From positions 3,162,001-3,226,000 of the forward strand of contig NZ_UWOE01000001.1 in assembly GCF_900604355.1 (NCBI RefSeq): a stretch of DNA of 64,000 bases, written 5' to 3'. Shown piece by piece: positions 35,677 through 44,933 of this stretch. The notes beneath the pieces are model-generated. The model was not told where the DNA came from. It saw only the letters and a list, made by a program, of their open reading frames with translations, and ran no database searches. Position 1 is the stretch's first letter. Every line of letters begins with the position of its first letter. The DNA comes from Luxibacter massiliensis (GTDB lineage Bacteria; Bacillota; Clostridia; Lachnospirales; Lachnospiraceae). Made by a program: the position numbers and the translations under genes.

Positions 35677-36714
35677 CTAAATTGGCTGGACCGACACCTT
35701 TACCTTGCGGCTTTCCGATGCTTTTAGAACATCAGTATAAATTGCCGGGTATTTTTCCTTCAAGGCTTTGGAATCGGGCCTGCGGGTTGTTTTTGTCACA
35801 AAATCAATCAGAAGCTTATCGCTGGTCGTCTCCAAGACGCCATGCTCATGCTCCTTCATGACTTCGGCAATTCGCACACTATGTGCTTCAATCTCCTTTT
35901 CATATGTTTTGATTTCTCTGTTGCATTCAGAGATTTTCCCTTGAAGCATTGCAATTCTGCGCAAGGGCGATTCATACTTGCGGGAAAACTCTATTGTTGG
36001 AAGTCCCGCCTGACTTGCACCATAAATCCTTGCCAGTGACTCCAAAGCAAGCTTTGGTGCAACATCTGCCATTGTCGGGGGTTTATCATTCTCAAGGCTC
36101 CAGATCCATTCGTCCAGGCGTTCAAAGATCATATCCTCCTTCGCCTTATCACGAATAATCTCAGGCATTGCCAGATCATTGTCCGGATTATTTCCCCAAA
36201 CGGCAGAAAAAGCGCCAATGTTCACATCCGCTACCGCAAGATAAAACCTCAGCTGCAGTTCATAGTAGAGCGGAATCGCTCCATCTGCCCACTCATCCGC
36301 TTTGTGATAAGTACAGCTTTTACACTCCAAAATTCCCGGTTCGTTATCGGACGCCCGTGTAAAGCGCCGGTCGAAATTGGCAAGAGCGTAAGGATGATCT
36401 GCGTGCTGATACAGATTCGTGTCTTCTGTAACGGTATTGCCTGTCTTTGCACCATACCAATAGGCAGCAACCGGCTCTAAAAGATGTCCCATTTGCAATT
36501 GATTGGCATTGGCTTTTTTTGCAGGCTTCATTTGCCCTTTTTTGATTTTCCACAGCTCCAGCGGAGTCGTCCATGGTGATACACCAAAAATAGCTGCAAC
36601 ATCGCTTCCACCCACGGTATAGGGAATATCCCCTTTGGGGCCGTGCATACGGCATTCCAGCCATCTGTCATTCGTCATACCTGCGGTATCACAAAGAACA
36701 ATCGGTTTTGCCAT
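35677..36714 (-). CDS. YqaJ-family exonuclease/recombinase
   Basis: 345 residues of the lambda-exonuclease-like YqaJ family: GGSDVAAIFGVSPWTTPLELWKIK, GHLLEPVAAYWY, ANFDRRF, and the catalytic ILECKSC-triad (E-x-K) near 125-135, then a coiled-coil (240-300). Degrades dsDNA ends to make 3' tails for annealing. Its ATG overlaps the stop of the preceding gene (TGATG). Confidence 0.92.
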   Translation of the reverse strand: MAKPIVLCDTAGMTNDRWLECRMHGPKGDIPYTVGGSDVAAIFGVSPWTTPLELWKIKKGQMKPAKKANANQLQMGHLLEPVAAYWYGAKTGNTVTEDTNLYQHADHPYALANFDRRFTRASDNEPGILECKSCTYHKADEWADGAIPLYYELQLRFYLAVADVNIGAFSAVWGNNPDNDLAMPEIIRDKAKEDMIFERLDEWIWSLENDKPPTMADVAPKLALESLARIYGASQAGLPTIEFSRKYESPLRRIAMLQGKISECNREIKTYEKEIEAHSVRIAEVMKEHEHGVLETTSDKLLIDFVTKTTRRPDSKALKEKYPAIYTDVLKASESRKVKVSVQPI

Positions 36715-37856
36715 CAGTAACTCACCGCCTTTGCAAGGTCGTAATCACTCCATCTGAATGAAAGCGCACGAGCCATATTTTCTTCTATGACCAGCATCTT
36801 ACTTTCCGGCGTGTTTTCAGTCCTCAAAATAAACGGGATCTCCTGCATAGCAAGAAATACGTCATGGGCTGTCGCCGGGCCGCCTCCGTATGCCATCTCG
36901 TACATGGCGATAGCTTCGACTGCAGCCTTTTTTGGCAGACTAAGTTTTTTACATACCCTGGTCATAGCGTTTACCGGATAATCCAAATGGATCTCCAGCA
37001 GTTTCTGCAGTTTGGCAATGCTATCCCCGAATTGGGCAAACAGCTGATCCAACGCTGTATCAAAGTCGGAAACCTTGGACTGATGCCTGTGGTCAACTGC
37101 GATGCAGCCCCCGATATGGATAGAACGCTTTCCGCTCACCAGTAGGGCTGAGACCTTTGCTGAAGCCACTCCAGTATCCGAACTCATAAAACGGACACCC
37201 GGAGTCAGTTTGGAAGCCATAGCCGTTTTTCCTTGGGAATCCAGCAGCTTTGTGTACGCTCCTAGCAAATCCTCTTTTTGATCTGGCATCGTCCATGCTG
37301 CGCTTACCATCGCATGGTCACAGTAGCCGGACTCAAACTCGTTTCCTGAAAAACGGGCATCCAGCTTTGTCTTCAGAGCAGTGAGCAGCTCATCAATCGG
37401 TAGCACTGAATAATCAACAGCATCCCCGGAATGAACCGCCGCAACTTTTTCATCACGAATCAGCAAAAGTGCATCCGCTGAATAAAGACGCAGGCAGGCG
37501 TTTAACACCTCCGCCAGCACTTCACGGCTCAGTTTAGGGAGCGCCGTGCCACCGATTTTTGCCCTGTCCAAAAGGCTTTTGTAGGCTGTCATGCGCATGG
37601 GAAAAAGTTCCCCGTTAATACACATAGCTAAACCGAGATTTTCAGCTGTGTCATCCACAGCCTCCTGTGTTGTTCCCGCTGCAAATGCCGACAGATTTGT
37701 ACACAGAGCAGAGCCTTTATCCAGCGGCTGAATTTCAAGGTCACTGACCCTGGCTTTCACCCAGCGGCTGTTCTTGGACTGCTCCTTGTGATAATCCAGC
37801 ATAAAGGGATAGGAACTGAATGTGGTGTAGAAACCATCCTGACATTGTTTTTGCAT
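36714..37856 (-). CDS. Phage/plasmid-type protein of unknown role, DUF932-like context
   Basis: 380 residues: VKARVSDLEIQPLDKGSALCTNLSAFAAGTTQEAVDDTAENLGLAMCINGELFPMR... and a helical C-terminus. I do not see nuclease or ATPase motifs. Coupled to YqaJ by a 1-nt overlap, and first gene after the promoter/attenuator at 37962-38085, so probably a recombination partner (annealing protein or regulator). Confidence 0.7.
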   Translation of the reverse strand: MQKQCQDGFYTTFSSYPFMLDYHKEQSKNSRWVKARVSDLEIQPLDKGSALCTNLSAFAAGTTQEAVDDTAENLGLAMCINGELFPMRMTAYKSLLDRAKIGGTALPKLSREVLAEVLNACLRLYSADALLLIRDEKVAAVHSGDAVDYSVLPIDELLTALKTKLDARFSGNEFESGYCDHAMVSAAWTMPDQKEDLLGAYTKLLDSQGKTAMASKLTPGVRFMSSDTGVASAKVSALLVSGKRSIHIGGCIAVDHRHQSKVSDFDTALDQLFAQFGDSIAKLQKLLEIHLDYPVNAMTRVCKKLSLPKKAAVEAIAMYEMAYGGGPATAHDVFLAMQEIPFILRTENTPESKMLVIEENMARALSFRWSDYDLAKAVSY

Positions 37857-37961
37857 ATTTCATGCTCCTTTCTTTTCTGGCGGGATTGCCGCCTTGATAT
37901 ATAACAAAAGCCAGCAATCCCGAAAGACTGCTGGCTTATGCCCAAATGAATTGGCCGGAAA

Positions 37962-38085
37962 ACAAAAAAAGTGCCATCTGCAAAATTGCAAATGACACTT
38001 TGATAAACTCTGTTAAACTGTGTTTAGCCGTAGCCAAACTTGATACTGATGTAAATATTATAACAGATTTATTTGCAATAGTCAA
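37962..38085 (-). promoter_or_regulatory. Promoter with leader terminator, copy 1
   Basis: On the minus strand TTGACT (38085-38080), 17-nt spacer, TATAAT (38062-38057). A leader of about 55 nt contains a 7-bp hairpin with UACG loop (GTTTGGC-TACG-GCTAAAC) and then an intrinsic terminator: 15-bp stem (38000-37986 / 37983-37969) followed by seven T. It is homologous to the module at 50973-51096 in front of ssb. A second hairpin (AGCCAGCA/TGCTGGCT, 37911-37936) follows. Read-through is required to express the YqaJ/RecD2 operon. Confidence 0.85.
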
Positions 38086-38121
38086 TCCACCAGGAGAAAA
38101 GAGCATTCTTACTGCAAATGT

Positions 38122-38232
38122 TTACTCCGAGCGCTTATTTCTGTAAGTTCGGTTAATCTGAAACATACACATAAAAACAACGCCAAACACGCTGCCGCCT
38201 ATAAAACTAAGGATACCTATCAACCATCCCAT
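38122..38232 (-). CDS. Small membrane protein, DUF3789-like, 36 aa
   Basis: MGWLIGILSFIGGSVFGVVF followed by MCMFQINRTYRNKRSE: one membrane helix and a basic tail, as in DUF3789 peptides of ICEs. AAAGGAGGTATATAG before ATG. Confidence 0.75.
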   Translation of the reverse strand: MGWLIGILSFIGGSVFGVVFMCMFQINRTYRNKRSE

Positions 38233-38254
38233 ACTATATACCTCCTTTTTGATA

Positions 38255-38284
38255 TAAAAAAGAGATGCTGATAATCAACATCTC
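38255..38284 (-). terminator. Intrinsic terminator
   Basis: GAGATGTTGAT / ATCAGCATCTC hairpin followed by TTTTTT on the minus strand, about 60 nt after the stop at 38346. Confidence 0.85.
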
Positions 38285-38345
38285 CGGGTTACAATATTCT
38301 TTTTATTTCAAAACTTTATGAATTGATAAATCAGAATTTGCTTTT

Positions 38346-38810
38346 TTATAATTTTTGTATTTCTTTCAATGCTTTTTGAATATCCTTATAAATTAAGGGT
38401 TGCATACTATCATCATAAATACATACATTAGCTTTATGAAGTGCAGAAAGAATATCATTCCTCAATTCTGGTTTATCCTTTGCAATAATCGGCAACAGCT
38501 TAATACATTGTCTTGCTGTAATAGGTTTAACATCTGTTATATGTTTTAAGTAGTTATCAATGATTTCATCAATTTTATAATCTTTATCCCATTTTGCATT
38601 ATAGGCAATCAGTGTAAGCCCTCTTGTGCGGATATAAGAATTATCACTGTCAAGCATATCGCTTAATCTATCCATATAAAGATAAACACAATCTGTTTCA
38701 ATGCTTTCTTTTTGCAATTCCTGTAATGCCTTGTATGCAACATTATTATTTTTATCAAATAATAATTCAAATGTTTCTGCTATATTAAGTGACACAATAA
38801 CCTCCTTCAC
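38346..38810 (-). CDS. HEAT-repeat-like protein
   Basis: 154 residues, all helical with repeated pairs (NVAYKALQELQKES, SYIRTRGLTLIAYNAKWD, ARQCIKLLPIIAKDKPELRNDILSAL) characteristic of HEAT/armadillo-type repeats. Probably a protein-interaction module. More AT-rich than neighbours and set off by a terminator, so possibly a later passenger. No exact family named. Confidence 0.7.
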   Translation of the reverse strand: MKEVIVSLNIAETFELLFDKNNNVAYKALQELQKESIETDCVYLYMDRLSDMLDSDNSYIRTRGLTLIAYNAKWDKDYKIDEIIDNYLKHITDVKPITARQCIKLLPIIAKDKPELRNDILSALHKANVCIYDDSMQPLIYKDIQKALKEIQKL

Positions 38811-38869
38811 AAACTCCGATTTCTATTATAAGTGTTTCATGGTAAAATTTAATCTTTTCTTACTTGATA

Positions 38870-39709
38870 TCACAAATCAAGAATCTTTGCAATTTCGTCC
38901 ACTGTATCAAGAACTTCATTGAATTTCAAATCTCCAATGTATTTGTTGTCCGCAGCATAATTATCCCACAGAAGATATAACTGCGGCTCTTCACGGATAT
39001 CCTTCAAAATATCTCTCCAGTCCATGATATCATCAACCGAATCTCTTTTCTCCGCAGTATGAATAACTGCTACCCTCAGAACCTCTATCTGAACCACATC
39101 TTTACGGCTGCGGTAAAGAGTATGTAAATCATAATAATCCCTTGCCCTTGTAGTTCCAATGTTTCTGCGGATAATCGTTTCATATTTTTCCGCAAGCACT
39201 GTCTCAAGCGTATATGCCATGACCGAAACCGTTTTCTCCTCAAACACAAACGGGAAATCATAACGAATGGCTGCAGGCGTAATAATATCTCCGGTAGTAA
39301 TGTCTATCTTCATTGGGCTGTCAATCTTCCCGTATTTTGCACGCAGATGAACCCGGAAATTATTGTACGCATCATCCTCGCGGATTGGTTCAATTTTCTG
39401 AAATTCAAAAGAAATTCCGTCTCCCACATCCATTGCGATAATCTCTTTGACTGCAGAAACGATCTCGTCCTCTTCCATCTGAATACCACGCACCGTTGTG
39501 TCCATATCCATAGTAGTGCGTTCACCAATACCGATCATTGATGATATCAAGAGTCCGCCCTTCAAAATAAAATTGTCCCGAAAGGATGAAGCTGCCAAAC
39601 GATCAATGATTCTTTCAAATAAAAACATCTGCAGCACTTCCTGTGCACGAAGATTTTTCTTCGCTGCCATGCTGCGAATGGCTCCTTTTAGTTGTTCCGG
39701 TGTCTTCAT
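38870..39709 (-). CDS. abiEii: AbiEii nucleotidyltransferase toxin
   Basis: 279 residues. Nucleotidyltransferase core FILKGGLLISSMIGIGERTTMDMDTTVRG near 45-75, with GG and DxD-type metal residues, then TPAAIRYDFPFVFEEKTVSVMAYTLETVLAEKYETIIRRN, the conserved KYE block of the type IV toxin AbiEii. Its start overlaps the AbiEi stop (39709). Related MenA/AbiEii enzymes act on tRNA or GTP; exact substrate unknown here. Confidence 0.92.
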   Translation of the reverse strand: MKTPEQLKGAIRSMAAKKNLRAQEVLQMFLFERIIDRLAASSFRDNFILKGGLLISSMIGIGERTTMDMDTTVRGIQMEEDEIVSAVKEIIAMDVGDGISFEFQKIEPIREDDAYNNFRVHLRAKYGKIDSPMKIDITTGDIITPAAIRYDFPFVFEEKTVSVMAYTLETVLAEKYETIIRRNIGTTRARDYYDLHTLYRSRKDVVQIEVLRVAVIHTAEKRDSVDDIMDWRDILKDIREEPQLYLLWDNYAADNKYIGDLKFNEVLDTVDEIAKILDL

Positions 39710-40329
39710 TATAAAACCTCCATATATGTTCTTATCTTATCTTCAATTCCAAATACCTTGCCATATTTCAGCAGTTTTCGGTTATTTGGATTTGTCTTAA
39801 AATAGTCCTTAATTGCCTGCGTAAAAAGCTGCAGTTCAATTTGATCCTTATCCCGGATCACATCACAAATACAGCGCTCCCTGTCATACAGCTTTACCAT
39901 CCCGCCTTGAGGGGATTTTGTTTCTGTTATTCCAAGATCGTAAACTTCCGTCTGCACATAATGACAACGTAAATTTGGATTATCACGCCTTAACCTGCTG
40001 ATGTTCGTTCCGCGAGGCAGCGTTATATCCAAGATGTTCGGCGCCCTGTCCGACATCCCCCAAAAGAACAGTGCGGTGCCATATGAATATATTATCTTTG
40101 CGCTTTGTGCCTGAAGAAGCGCAAACTCGTCAGTAAATTCATCGGTCAAAGTATATAACCCTTTTCGCACCGGATCTAATTTTCCCATATCAACATACTT
40201 TTTCAACATCGGTCTGCTGATTCCAGCCGCCTCAATATCAGAAGTCTTAACAAACCCATTGCTTTTTTCTGCAATTGTTTGAATTTTAGTCCAAATCGTG
40301 TCCGTATCAATGCACCTCCTTGGTTCCAT
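39709..40329 (-). CDS. abiEi: AbiEi antitoxin/repressor
   Basis: 206 residues. N-terminal winged helix (GFVKTSDIEAAGISRPMLKKYVDMGKLDPVRKGLYTL) and C-terminal AbiEi domain (FALLQAQSAKIIYSYGTALFFWGMSDRAPNILDITLPRGTN). Represses the operon by binding inverted repeats and neutralises AbiEii. The ATG at 40329 overlaps the operator arm; the only Shine-Dalgarno (AAGGAGG) lies within codons 3-5, so translation may start leaderless or at an in-frame ATT (codon 7). Confidence 0.92.
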   Translation of the reverse strand: MEPRRCIDTDTIWTKIQTIAEKSNGFVKTSDIEAAGISRPMLKKYVDMGKLDPVRKGLYTLTDEFTDEFALLQAQSAKIIYSYGTALFFWGMSDRAPNILDITLPRGTNISRLRRDNPNLRCHYVQTEVYDLGITETKSPQGGMVKLYDRERCICDVIRDKDQIELQLFTQAIKDYFKTNPNNRKLLKYGKVFGIEDKIRTYMEVL

Positions 40330-40376
40330 TTACATCCGCACTCCACATTATACACTATTGAAGTGCGAATGTAAAT
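40328..40376 (-). promoter_or_regulatory. abiE operator/promoter
   Basis: 15-bp arms ATTTACATCCGCACT (40328-40342) and AGTGCGAATGTAAAT (40362-40376), one mismatch, 19 nt apart. AbiEi proteins bind such long inverted repeats upstream of their own gene. Confidence 0.8.
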
Positions 40377-40467
40377 AGAACCCTCGGAGATTAGTATATC
40401 CAAATTGAAAACAGTTATACAAAAAGGGATGCCGCCGAAACGACATCCCCAAGAAAAAAATCAGAAT

Positions 40468-40794
40468 CTACTCGTACTTTACTGTTTTAAACCCTCCGAT
40501 TGAGGTAAACAGTTCGATAAAAGTCTCGTTAATATTCGCCATATAAAGATGCTCATACAGAAACCTTATTACTTCTGGATTTGATATTTCCATGACAGTA
40601 CACTCTTGTTTATCAATAAGAAAATATTGTCTGGTCTCGCCATTGATAAAAAATTTTTGCTGGATGCCACCCCAGCGGTCCAGCATATAATTGAACGAAT
40701 TTATATCAGCATTTTTGCCCCAATCATATACCCAACATTCTTCACCATTTCTGATAATTTTTCTGTACGTGTCCGGATTATAATAAACAGACAT
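40468..40794 (-). CDS. Hypothetical ICE protein, 108 aa
   Basis: ATG 40794 with AGGAGGCGAAAT upstream. MSVYYNPDTYRKIIRNGEEC, later YFLIDKQECTVMEISNPEVIRFLYEHLYMANINETF. Small mixed alpha/beta protein without recognised family. Confidence 0.7.
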   Translation of the reverse strand: MSVYYNPDTYRKIIRNGEECWVYDWGKNADINSFNYMLDRWGGIQQKFFINGETRQYFLIDKQECTVMEISNPEVIRFLYEHLYMANINETFIELFTSIGGFKTVKYE

Positions 40795-40909
40795 ATTTCG
40801 CCTCCTGTTCATAAGTATATTTGTATTATAGCAAAAAAGCCATCCTTCTTCTACATATAGTTAAAGCAACTGAGGGATGCCTACAAAAGACATCCCCCAG
40901 ACGCAGATA

Positions 40910-41842
40910 CTATGCTGCACTTCTGTTCAACGACCACATTCCCCTGCCATCATGAAAGAAGTATGTAGGATTGATCTGAAGCGTTTGGCGGATTTTTTCT
41001 TTCCACCACTTATTTGCCTGTGCTTTTTTATGCGGCTCTATTTTCTCATAGAGAAACGTGAGCGTCACCGGCTCGCTGCACTGTTCCAAAACGGCAGCAA
41101 CTACATCACGCCATGTCGCTCCTGGCATATCCCGGATATCGACCTCCGCTTTCTTTGCCATGATAATCGGAACCAGAAGCGGTGAATCCTTTCGGACAAT
41201 CATCACATACTCATGTAAGATCGGTATGAATTTCCCGCTATACTGGATCTGGTCTGAAAAGCAGTTATGCTGAGCCTTGATGATGATATTCTCCAAGGAG
41301 CCCGGCTTGACGATTTCAGAAAGCATACTGTAAAGCACGCCTTTTTTCTTAATGTCTCCCATTAAAACCGCCATCCTGCCACCTTTTTCAAGGGCAGAAA
41401 ACTGCTTCATCATGGCATAGTTCATTTTATCAACAAAGCTTTCCCAATCTGGTATGCGCGATAGATCATACTGTCTTGGATCATATCCGTAGTTCTTTTG
41501 GACATCTAAGGCTTTATACATGACATCCGAATAGGTCACGATATCCCAGTATGGAGGGTGCCAAAATATAAACTCTGGGCGCTCCGGGATCTCGCAGTTC
41601 ATGATGTCAAAACCGCTGTGCAGGTCATAGAGATGACTGCCAATACCCAGCTTGTCCGCCGCCGCTTTGGTCGTCCCGCTTCCGCACATATAATCGCAGA
41701 TTTCTGCCGGCTGGAAGAACTCCAGAAGGTCCTCGATCAGCCTGGGGGAACAGTTCCCCCGGTAACGGTTGTTGCCGCCTTCGCCACGCTCCGGATAGGA
41801 GACGATGCTGGTCAGCGGCCTTGTATCGCTTTTATAAGGCAT
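40910..41842 (-). CDS. Orphan DNA methyltransferase-like protein
   Basis: 310 residues. SAM motif I CDYMCGSGTTKAAADKL near 50 and catalytic HPPYWD (a [DNS]PPY variant) near 96 in FIFWHPPYWDIVTYS. C-terminal winged-helix-like region (ATWRDVVAAVLEQCSEPVTLTFLYEKI). Order of motifs I then IV suggests gamma/beta-class DNA methylase of the kind that sits alone on ICEs and protects against host restriction. The Asp/Asn to His change at the active loop is notable. Confidence 0.8.
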   Translation of the reverse strand: MPYKSDTRPLTSIVSYPERGEGGNNRYRGNCSPRLIEDLLEFFQPAEICDYMCGSGTTKAAADKLGIGSHLYDLHSGFDIMNCEIPERPEFIFWHPPYWDIVTYSDVMYKALDVQKNYGYDPRQYDLSRIPDWESFVDKMNYAMMKQFSALEKGGRMAVLMGDIKKKGVLYSMLSEIVKPGSLENIIIKAQHNCFSDQIQYSGKFIPILHEYVMIVRKDSPLLVPIIMAKKAEVDIRDMPGATWRDVVAAVLEQCSEPVTLTFLYEKIEPHKKAQANKWWKEKIRQTLQINPTYFFHDGRGMWSLNRSAA

Positions 41843-41853
41843 AACGCCACCTC

Positions 41854-42291
41854 CTAACCTCCATTCTCAACAGACTGGTAATCTATTTCTATCGCCTCAT
41901 CTGTCAAAATGGAAACATATTTTCGGAAAAGCCCTGCGACGGCCTCCTCCGTCATGAGCTGTCTGTGTTTTCCCATGTTCCAGGGATAATCCGGCACATA
42001 GAGCAGATAATCCGTGCCGTCATGGCTGTCGCACGCCACAAGATCAATGTCCTCTGCCTCAAGGATCACTTCTTTTAAGATGGTTGCCAGGCCAAGCATA
42101 TAGTCCTGGTCGAACTCCAGATAATCCTCGTAGGCCGGCTCCGATATCTCACACTCATCCAGCCATGCCTGTATTTTCTTTTGGTACTCCGGTGCCAGGG
42201 AAATCAGCTTCTGCAGGCGTTCCACAGACTCATCCGTAATATCGGAAACGCAGATCCCATAGCCGTAAGTATGCCATTCTGAGTAACTCAT
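41854..42291 (-). CDS. Hypothetical ICE protein, 145 aa
   Basis: Acidic protein (MSYSEWHTYGYGICVSDITDESVERLQKLISLAPEYQKKI...; DSHDGTDYLLYVPDYPW). AGGAGGTGCAGT before ATG. Overlaps the next gene start by 4 nt. No recognised domain. Confidence 0.7.
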   Translation of the reverse strand: MSYSEWHTYGYGICVSDITDESVERLQKLISLAPEYQKKIQAWLDECEISEPAYEDYLEFDQDYMLGLATILKEVILEAEDIDLVACDSHDGTDYLLYVPDYPWNMGKHRQLMTEEAVAGLFRKYVSILTDEAIEIDYQSVENGG

Positions 42292-42629
42292 ACTGCACCT
42301 CCTAATGGCACGTCATCATGCCAGTTGTTTTTCGCACTGCGGAACAACTCCAAGAGCTGCACCACAGTCATGTCAACATTGGAAACATTTTCGGTAGCCT
42401 CAAACCCATCTGCACTTAATTCAAACCAGCAATGGTCCACCTCCTCGTCAAACCTGTCAAAGCGTTTTTCAGGAAGCCCCACCTGCCGGGGAATGAAATA
42501 TTCCCCACAGTCCAGACAGGATATGACTTCTGCGATTTGCACTTCGCTTATCTCGCCAATAACCACACAGGAATTTGGCATCTTGTAGTTGTCTGCATCC
42601 CGGTAGAGATAGTTAATCCTTGTATTCAT
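42288..42629 (-). CDS. Hypothetical ICE protein, 113 aa
   Basis: CVVIGEISEVQIAEVISCLDCGEYFIPRQVGLPEKRFDRFDEEVDHCWFEL. Contains a Cys pair (CLDC) but not a full zinc site. Coupled to the 145-residue gene. Unknown role. Confidence 0.7.
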   Translation of the reverse strand: MNTRINYLYRDADNYKMPNSCVVIGEISEVQIAEVISCLDCGEYFIPRQVGLPEKRFDRFDEEVDHCWFELSADGFEATENVSNVDMTVVQLLELFRSAKNNWHDDVPLGGAV

Positions 42630-42634
42630 AGTCT

Positions 42635-43498
42635 TTATGTCTCCTTTTTCAGATACTCACTCACAAACTCATGTGCAACCTCTGAAACGCTCTCCCAGTA
42701 AGATTCCCAGTAAGAATCGTTTTTGCCCAGCTTGTTCTGGAGCCTTTCCGGGAAACGGGGATCCTGGACCATGCGGTTATATTGCTCATCGGTCAGCTGA
42801 TCCAATTCATCCCAGTCTGACACCTGTGATACAAAATCTTCAAGCTGGCAGGACGCCTGGTAAAGCCATCCCATCTCCCTGACAAACCGATTGGAAACGC
42901 AGAACTGCTGAGAGACGATTGCGATATGGTAATGGCTCTCGCAGTATTCGCCGTCAATGTAACATTCATAGAGGGAGTCCGTGGAATGCTCCTTGAACTT
43001 CTCATCATCCGCCCATTGCGGAATACAGCCGCTTTCCTGCTCCTCTTTCAGTTTCTGGACCAGTATGCGTTTCGCATCATTGAAGTCCGTATAGACCTCG
43101 GAAGAATTTCCCTGTTCGCCGTCAACCGCCCAATCTTCCAAAAGAATATAAATCCTTGGATGCTGGCGACACTCTTTCAGGTCATCAAGCGGCTCCACCA
43201 TAGACGGAGCCATGATGACAAGATCCAGGATGATGTCGTCAATGGTCTTTTTCTGGTCATACAGTTCAGAGAAAACCTCTTCCAGCTTTTTTACTTCACA
43301 GGGCAGTGCAGGAACTTCAAAAGAGCAATATATATCCGGCGTTTCATTTTCCGTTTCCTTATCCTCTCCATCACGGATTTCCGTAATCGTCCCATACAGA
43401 CCCTCATACTCGCTTTCCGGCGTTCCCACGATGGGAGCGCCGATTACATAAGTTGTGCCGTCGTATTCAAACTCAGCACCGATTCGATTGATAATCAT
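42635..43498 (-). CDS. Hypothetical ICE protein, 287 aa
   Basis: N-terminal beta region (EYDGTTYVIGAPIVGTPESEYEGLYGTITEIRDGEDKETENETPDIYCSFEVP), then RIYILLEDWAVDGEQGNSSEVYTDFNDAKRILVQKLKEE, a pattern found in ICE accessory proteins, then a helical C-terminus. AGGAGGTATCAAAAA before ATG. No catalytic motifs recognised. Confidence 0.7.
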   Translation of the reverse strand: MIINRIGAEFEYDGTTYVIGAPIVGTPESEYEGLYGTITEIRDGEDKETENETPDIYCSFEVPALPCEVKKLEEVFSELYDQKKTIDDIILDLVIMAPSMVEPLDDLKECRQHPRIYILLEDWAVDGEQGNSSEVYTDFNDAKRILVQKLKEEQESGCIPQWADDEKFKEHSTDSLYECYIDGEYCESHYHIAIVSQQFCVSNRFVREMGWLYQASCQLEDFVSQVSDWDELDQLTDEQYNRMVQDPRFPERLQNKLGKNDSYWESYWESVSEVAHEFVSEYLKKET

Positions 43499-43513
43499 TT
43501 TTTGATACCTCCT

Positions 43514-43771
43514 TTATTCTGAAACTTTTATTGCAAACAGACAGCGTGGATCATAGCGCATTTGGGTGGCCGCCTTTTTGCAGGCTTCCTCCTCGCTTTC
43601 CGCCTTTATGACTGCGATAAATGGGGTCGGCTCCATATCGTGCCATCTGCCTTGGTTATCTGTGCCGCACATATCAATATCCGTCAATTCTTCATCTGTC
43701 AGACCGACAATATCAAACATTTCTGAGTCACGAACCCATACAGAGTCCATACAAATAACATATGTATTCAT
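43514..43771 (-). CDS. Hypothetical ICE protein, 85 aa
   Basis: From ATG 43771 (GAGGAGGATTCAG). MNTYVICMDSVWVRDSEMFD then EEEACKKAATQMRYDPRCLFAI, a short alpha/beta protein. Overlaps the upstream gene's end at 43783 closely. Unknown. Confidence 0.7.
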   Translation of the reverse strand: MNTYVICMDSVWVRDSEMFDIVGLTDEELTDIDMCGTDNQGRWHDMEPTPFIAVIKAESEEEACKKAATQMRYDPRCLFAIKVSE

Positions 43772-43782
43772 CTGAATCCTCC

Positions 43783-44907
43783 TCACATATGATAATCTAC
43801 GGCAACCAGTACCGTATCCTCATCCACATCATCAATGTAGCCATCTATGCAGCTGCGCCAGTCTACTGGAACATATTTTTCAGATTCTGCATCCAGCACA
43901 CTGTCATCTTTGCTCAGCCACTGGTCCTCATCCACGATGTCATGCGAGCCTACCGGATACTTCCAGCTGCCCGGAATCCCATATTCCTCCAGGTATTCCT
44001 CCAAGGTAGAGCCCTTGCGGTAAACCAGTTCGCCCCAGTGCATAACTCCGTCCGGGACAATCTCTCCATGGAAATCCGGATCCGTCTTTCCTGCCAGGAA
44101 CATCTGTTCAAGCTTATGGAACCGCTCTGCGGCTTTCTGGTTTCGCCAGTCCCGCATGGCATCCCACGCAATGTCCTTTTTCCTGGCAGCGCATACCCAC
44201 CGGTATCCTTCCGGCGCCTCTGATTTCCGGTCCGAGTTGCACCAGCTTCGCTCACCGATAGAATACTCAGTGCAGTCGTCCTTTACCAGGAACATCTCCG
44301 GCCATCGCCCGCCAATGGAATACCAATCCCATATGGTGTTTGGATTATAATAATATCCATAGCCGTGATGCTTTTCATCAAAAGAAAAGCCACACCTTTC
44401 TTCTGCATATTTCTCAAAACTCTTATAGAGCTTTTTGCGGGGATAATTAGGCAGAGCCACCATTCGTTTTGCTTTCTTTGTACGCTTTTCATGATGAAGC
44501 GATCCTGCATCCCTTTGGAACACTTTTCCGTCGCGGACAACAAATCTGCCCCAGAGTGGATCGCCATACTGCTCCACAACTGTTCCTTGAGGCAGCTTTA
44601 TGCAATCAACCGCATCCTCATATTCCTCGCGCAGTTTTTCTGTCCGATCTTCAAATTCCAGATATTCCGGATCCTCCAGCGACTCACAATAAGGATACAT
44701 CAGCTCAGAAACGCCGTCATTCACTGCACGGGAGAACGATGACTGAAGATTTTGACATCTCCCAATCGCAAAATCCAGCATAAAATTCTTTGTTTCAATT
44801 TGCTTCTGAAGCTCCAATTCCTTCAGCGCCTCTGCAATCTGGTTGTCCAATTCCTTGTCTTCCTGTATCTGAGAGATTTCTAAAGCTGCTAATGTTAAAA
44901 AGTGCAT
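43783..44907 (-). CDS. Hypothetical ICE protein, 374 aa
   Basis: Charged N-terminal coiled-coil (EDKELDNQIAEALKELELQKQIE), then a region rich in Trp, Tyr and Gly (HHGYGYYYNPNTIWDWYSIGGRWPEMFL; GYRWVCAARKKDIAWDAMRDWRNQKAAERF). No catalytic signature recognised. AAGGAAGGTAATT before ATG. Downstream of the VWA gene in the same direction. Confidence 0.7.
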   Translation of the reverse strand: MHFLTLAALEISQIQEDKELDNQIAEALKELELQKQIETKNFMLDFAIGRCQNLQSSFSRAVNDGVSELMYPYCESLEDPEYLEFEDRTEKLREEYEDAVDCIKLPQGTVVEQYGDPLWGRFVVRDGKVFQRDAGSLHHEKRTKKAKRMVALPNYPRKKLYKSFEKYAEERCGFSFDEKHHGYGYYYNPNTIWDWYSIGGRWPEMFLVKDDCTEYSIGERSWCNSDRKSEAPEGYRWVCAARKKDIAWDAMRDWRNQKAAERFHKLEQMFLAGKTDPDFHGEIVPDGVMHWGELVYRKGSTLEEYLEEYGIPGSWKYPVGSHDIVDEDQWLSKDDSVLDAESEKYVPVDWRSCIDGYIDDVDEDTVLVAVDYHM

Positions 44908-44933
44908 AATTACCTTCCTTTCTGAATAACAGG

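Noticed and set aside
35256..35861. 201-codon plus-strand ORF
   Set aside because: Antisense to the DUF7768-like and YqaJ genes, no ribosome-binding site, composition as expected for a shadow.
42926..43522. 198-codon plus-strand ORF with hydrophobic residues
   Set aside because: Antisense to the 287-aa ICE gene, which has a ribosome-binding site and coupled neighbours.
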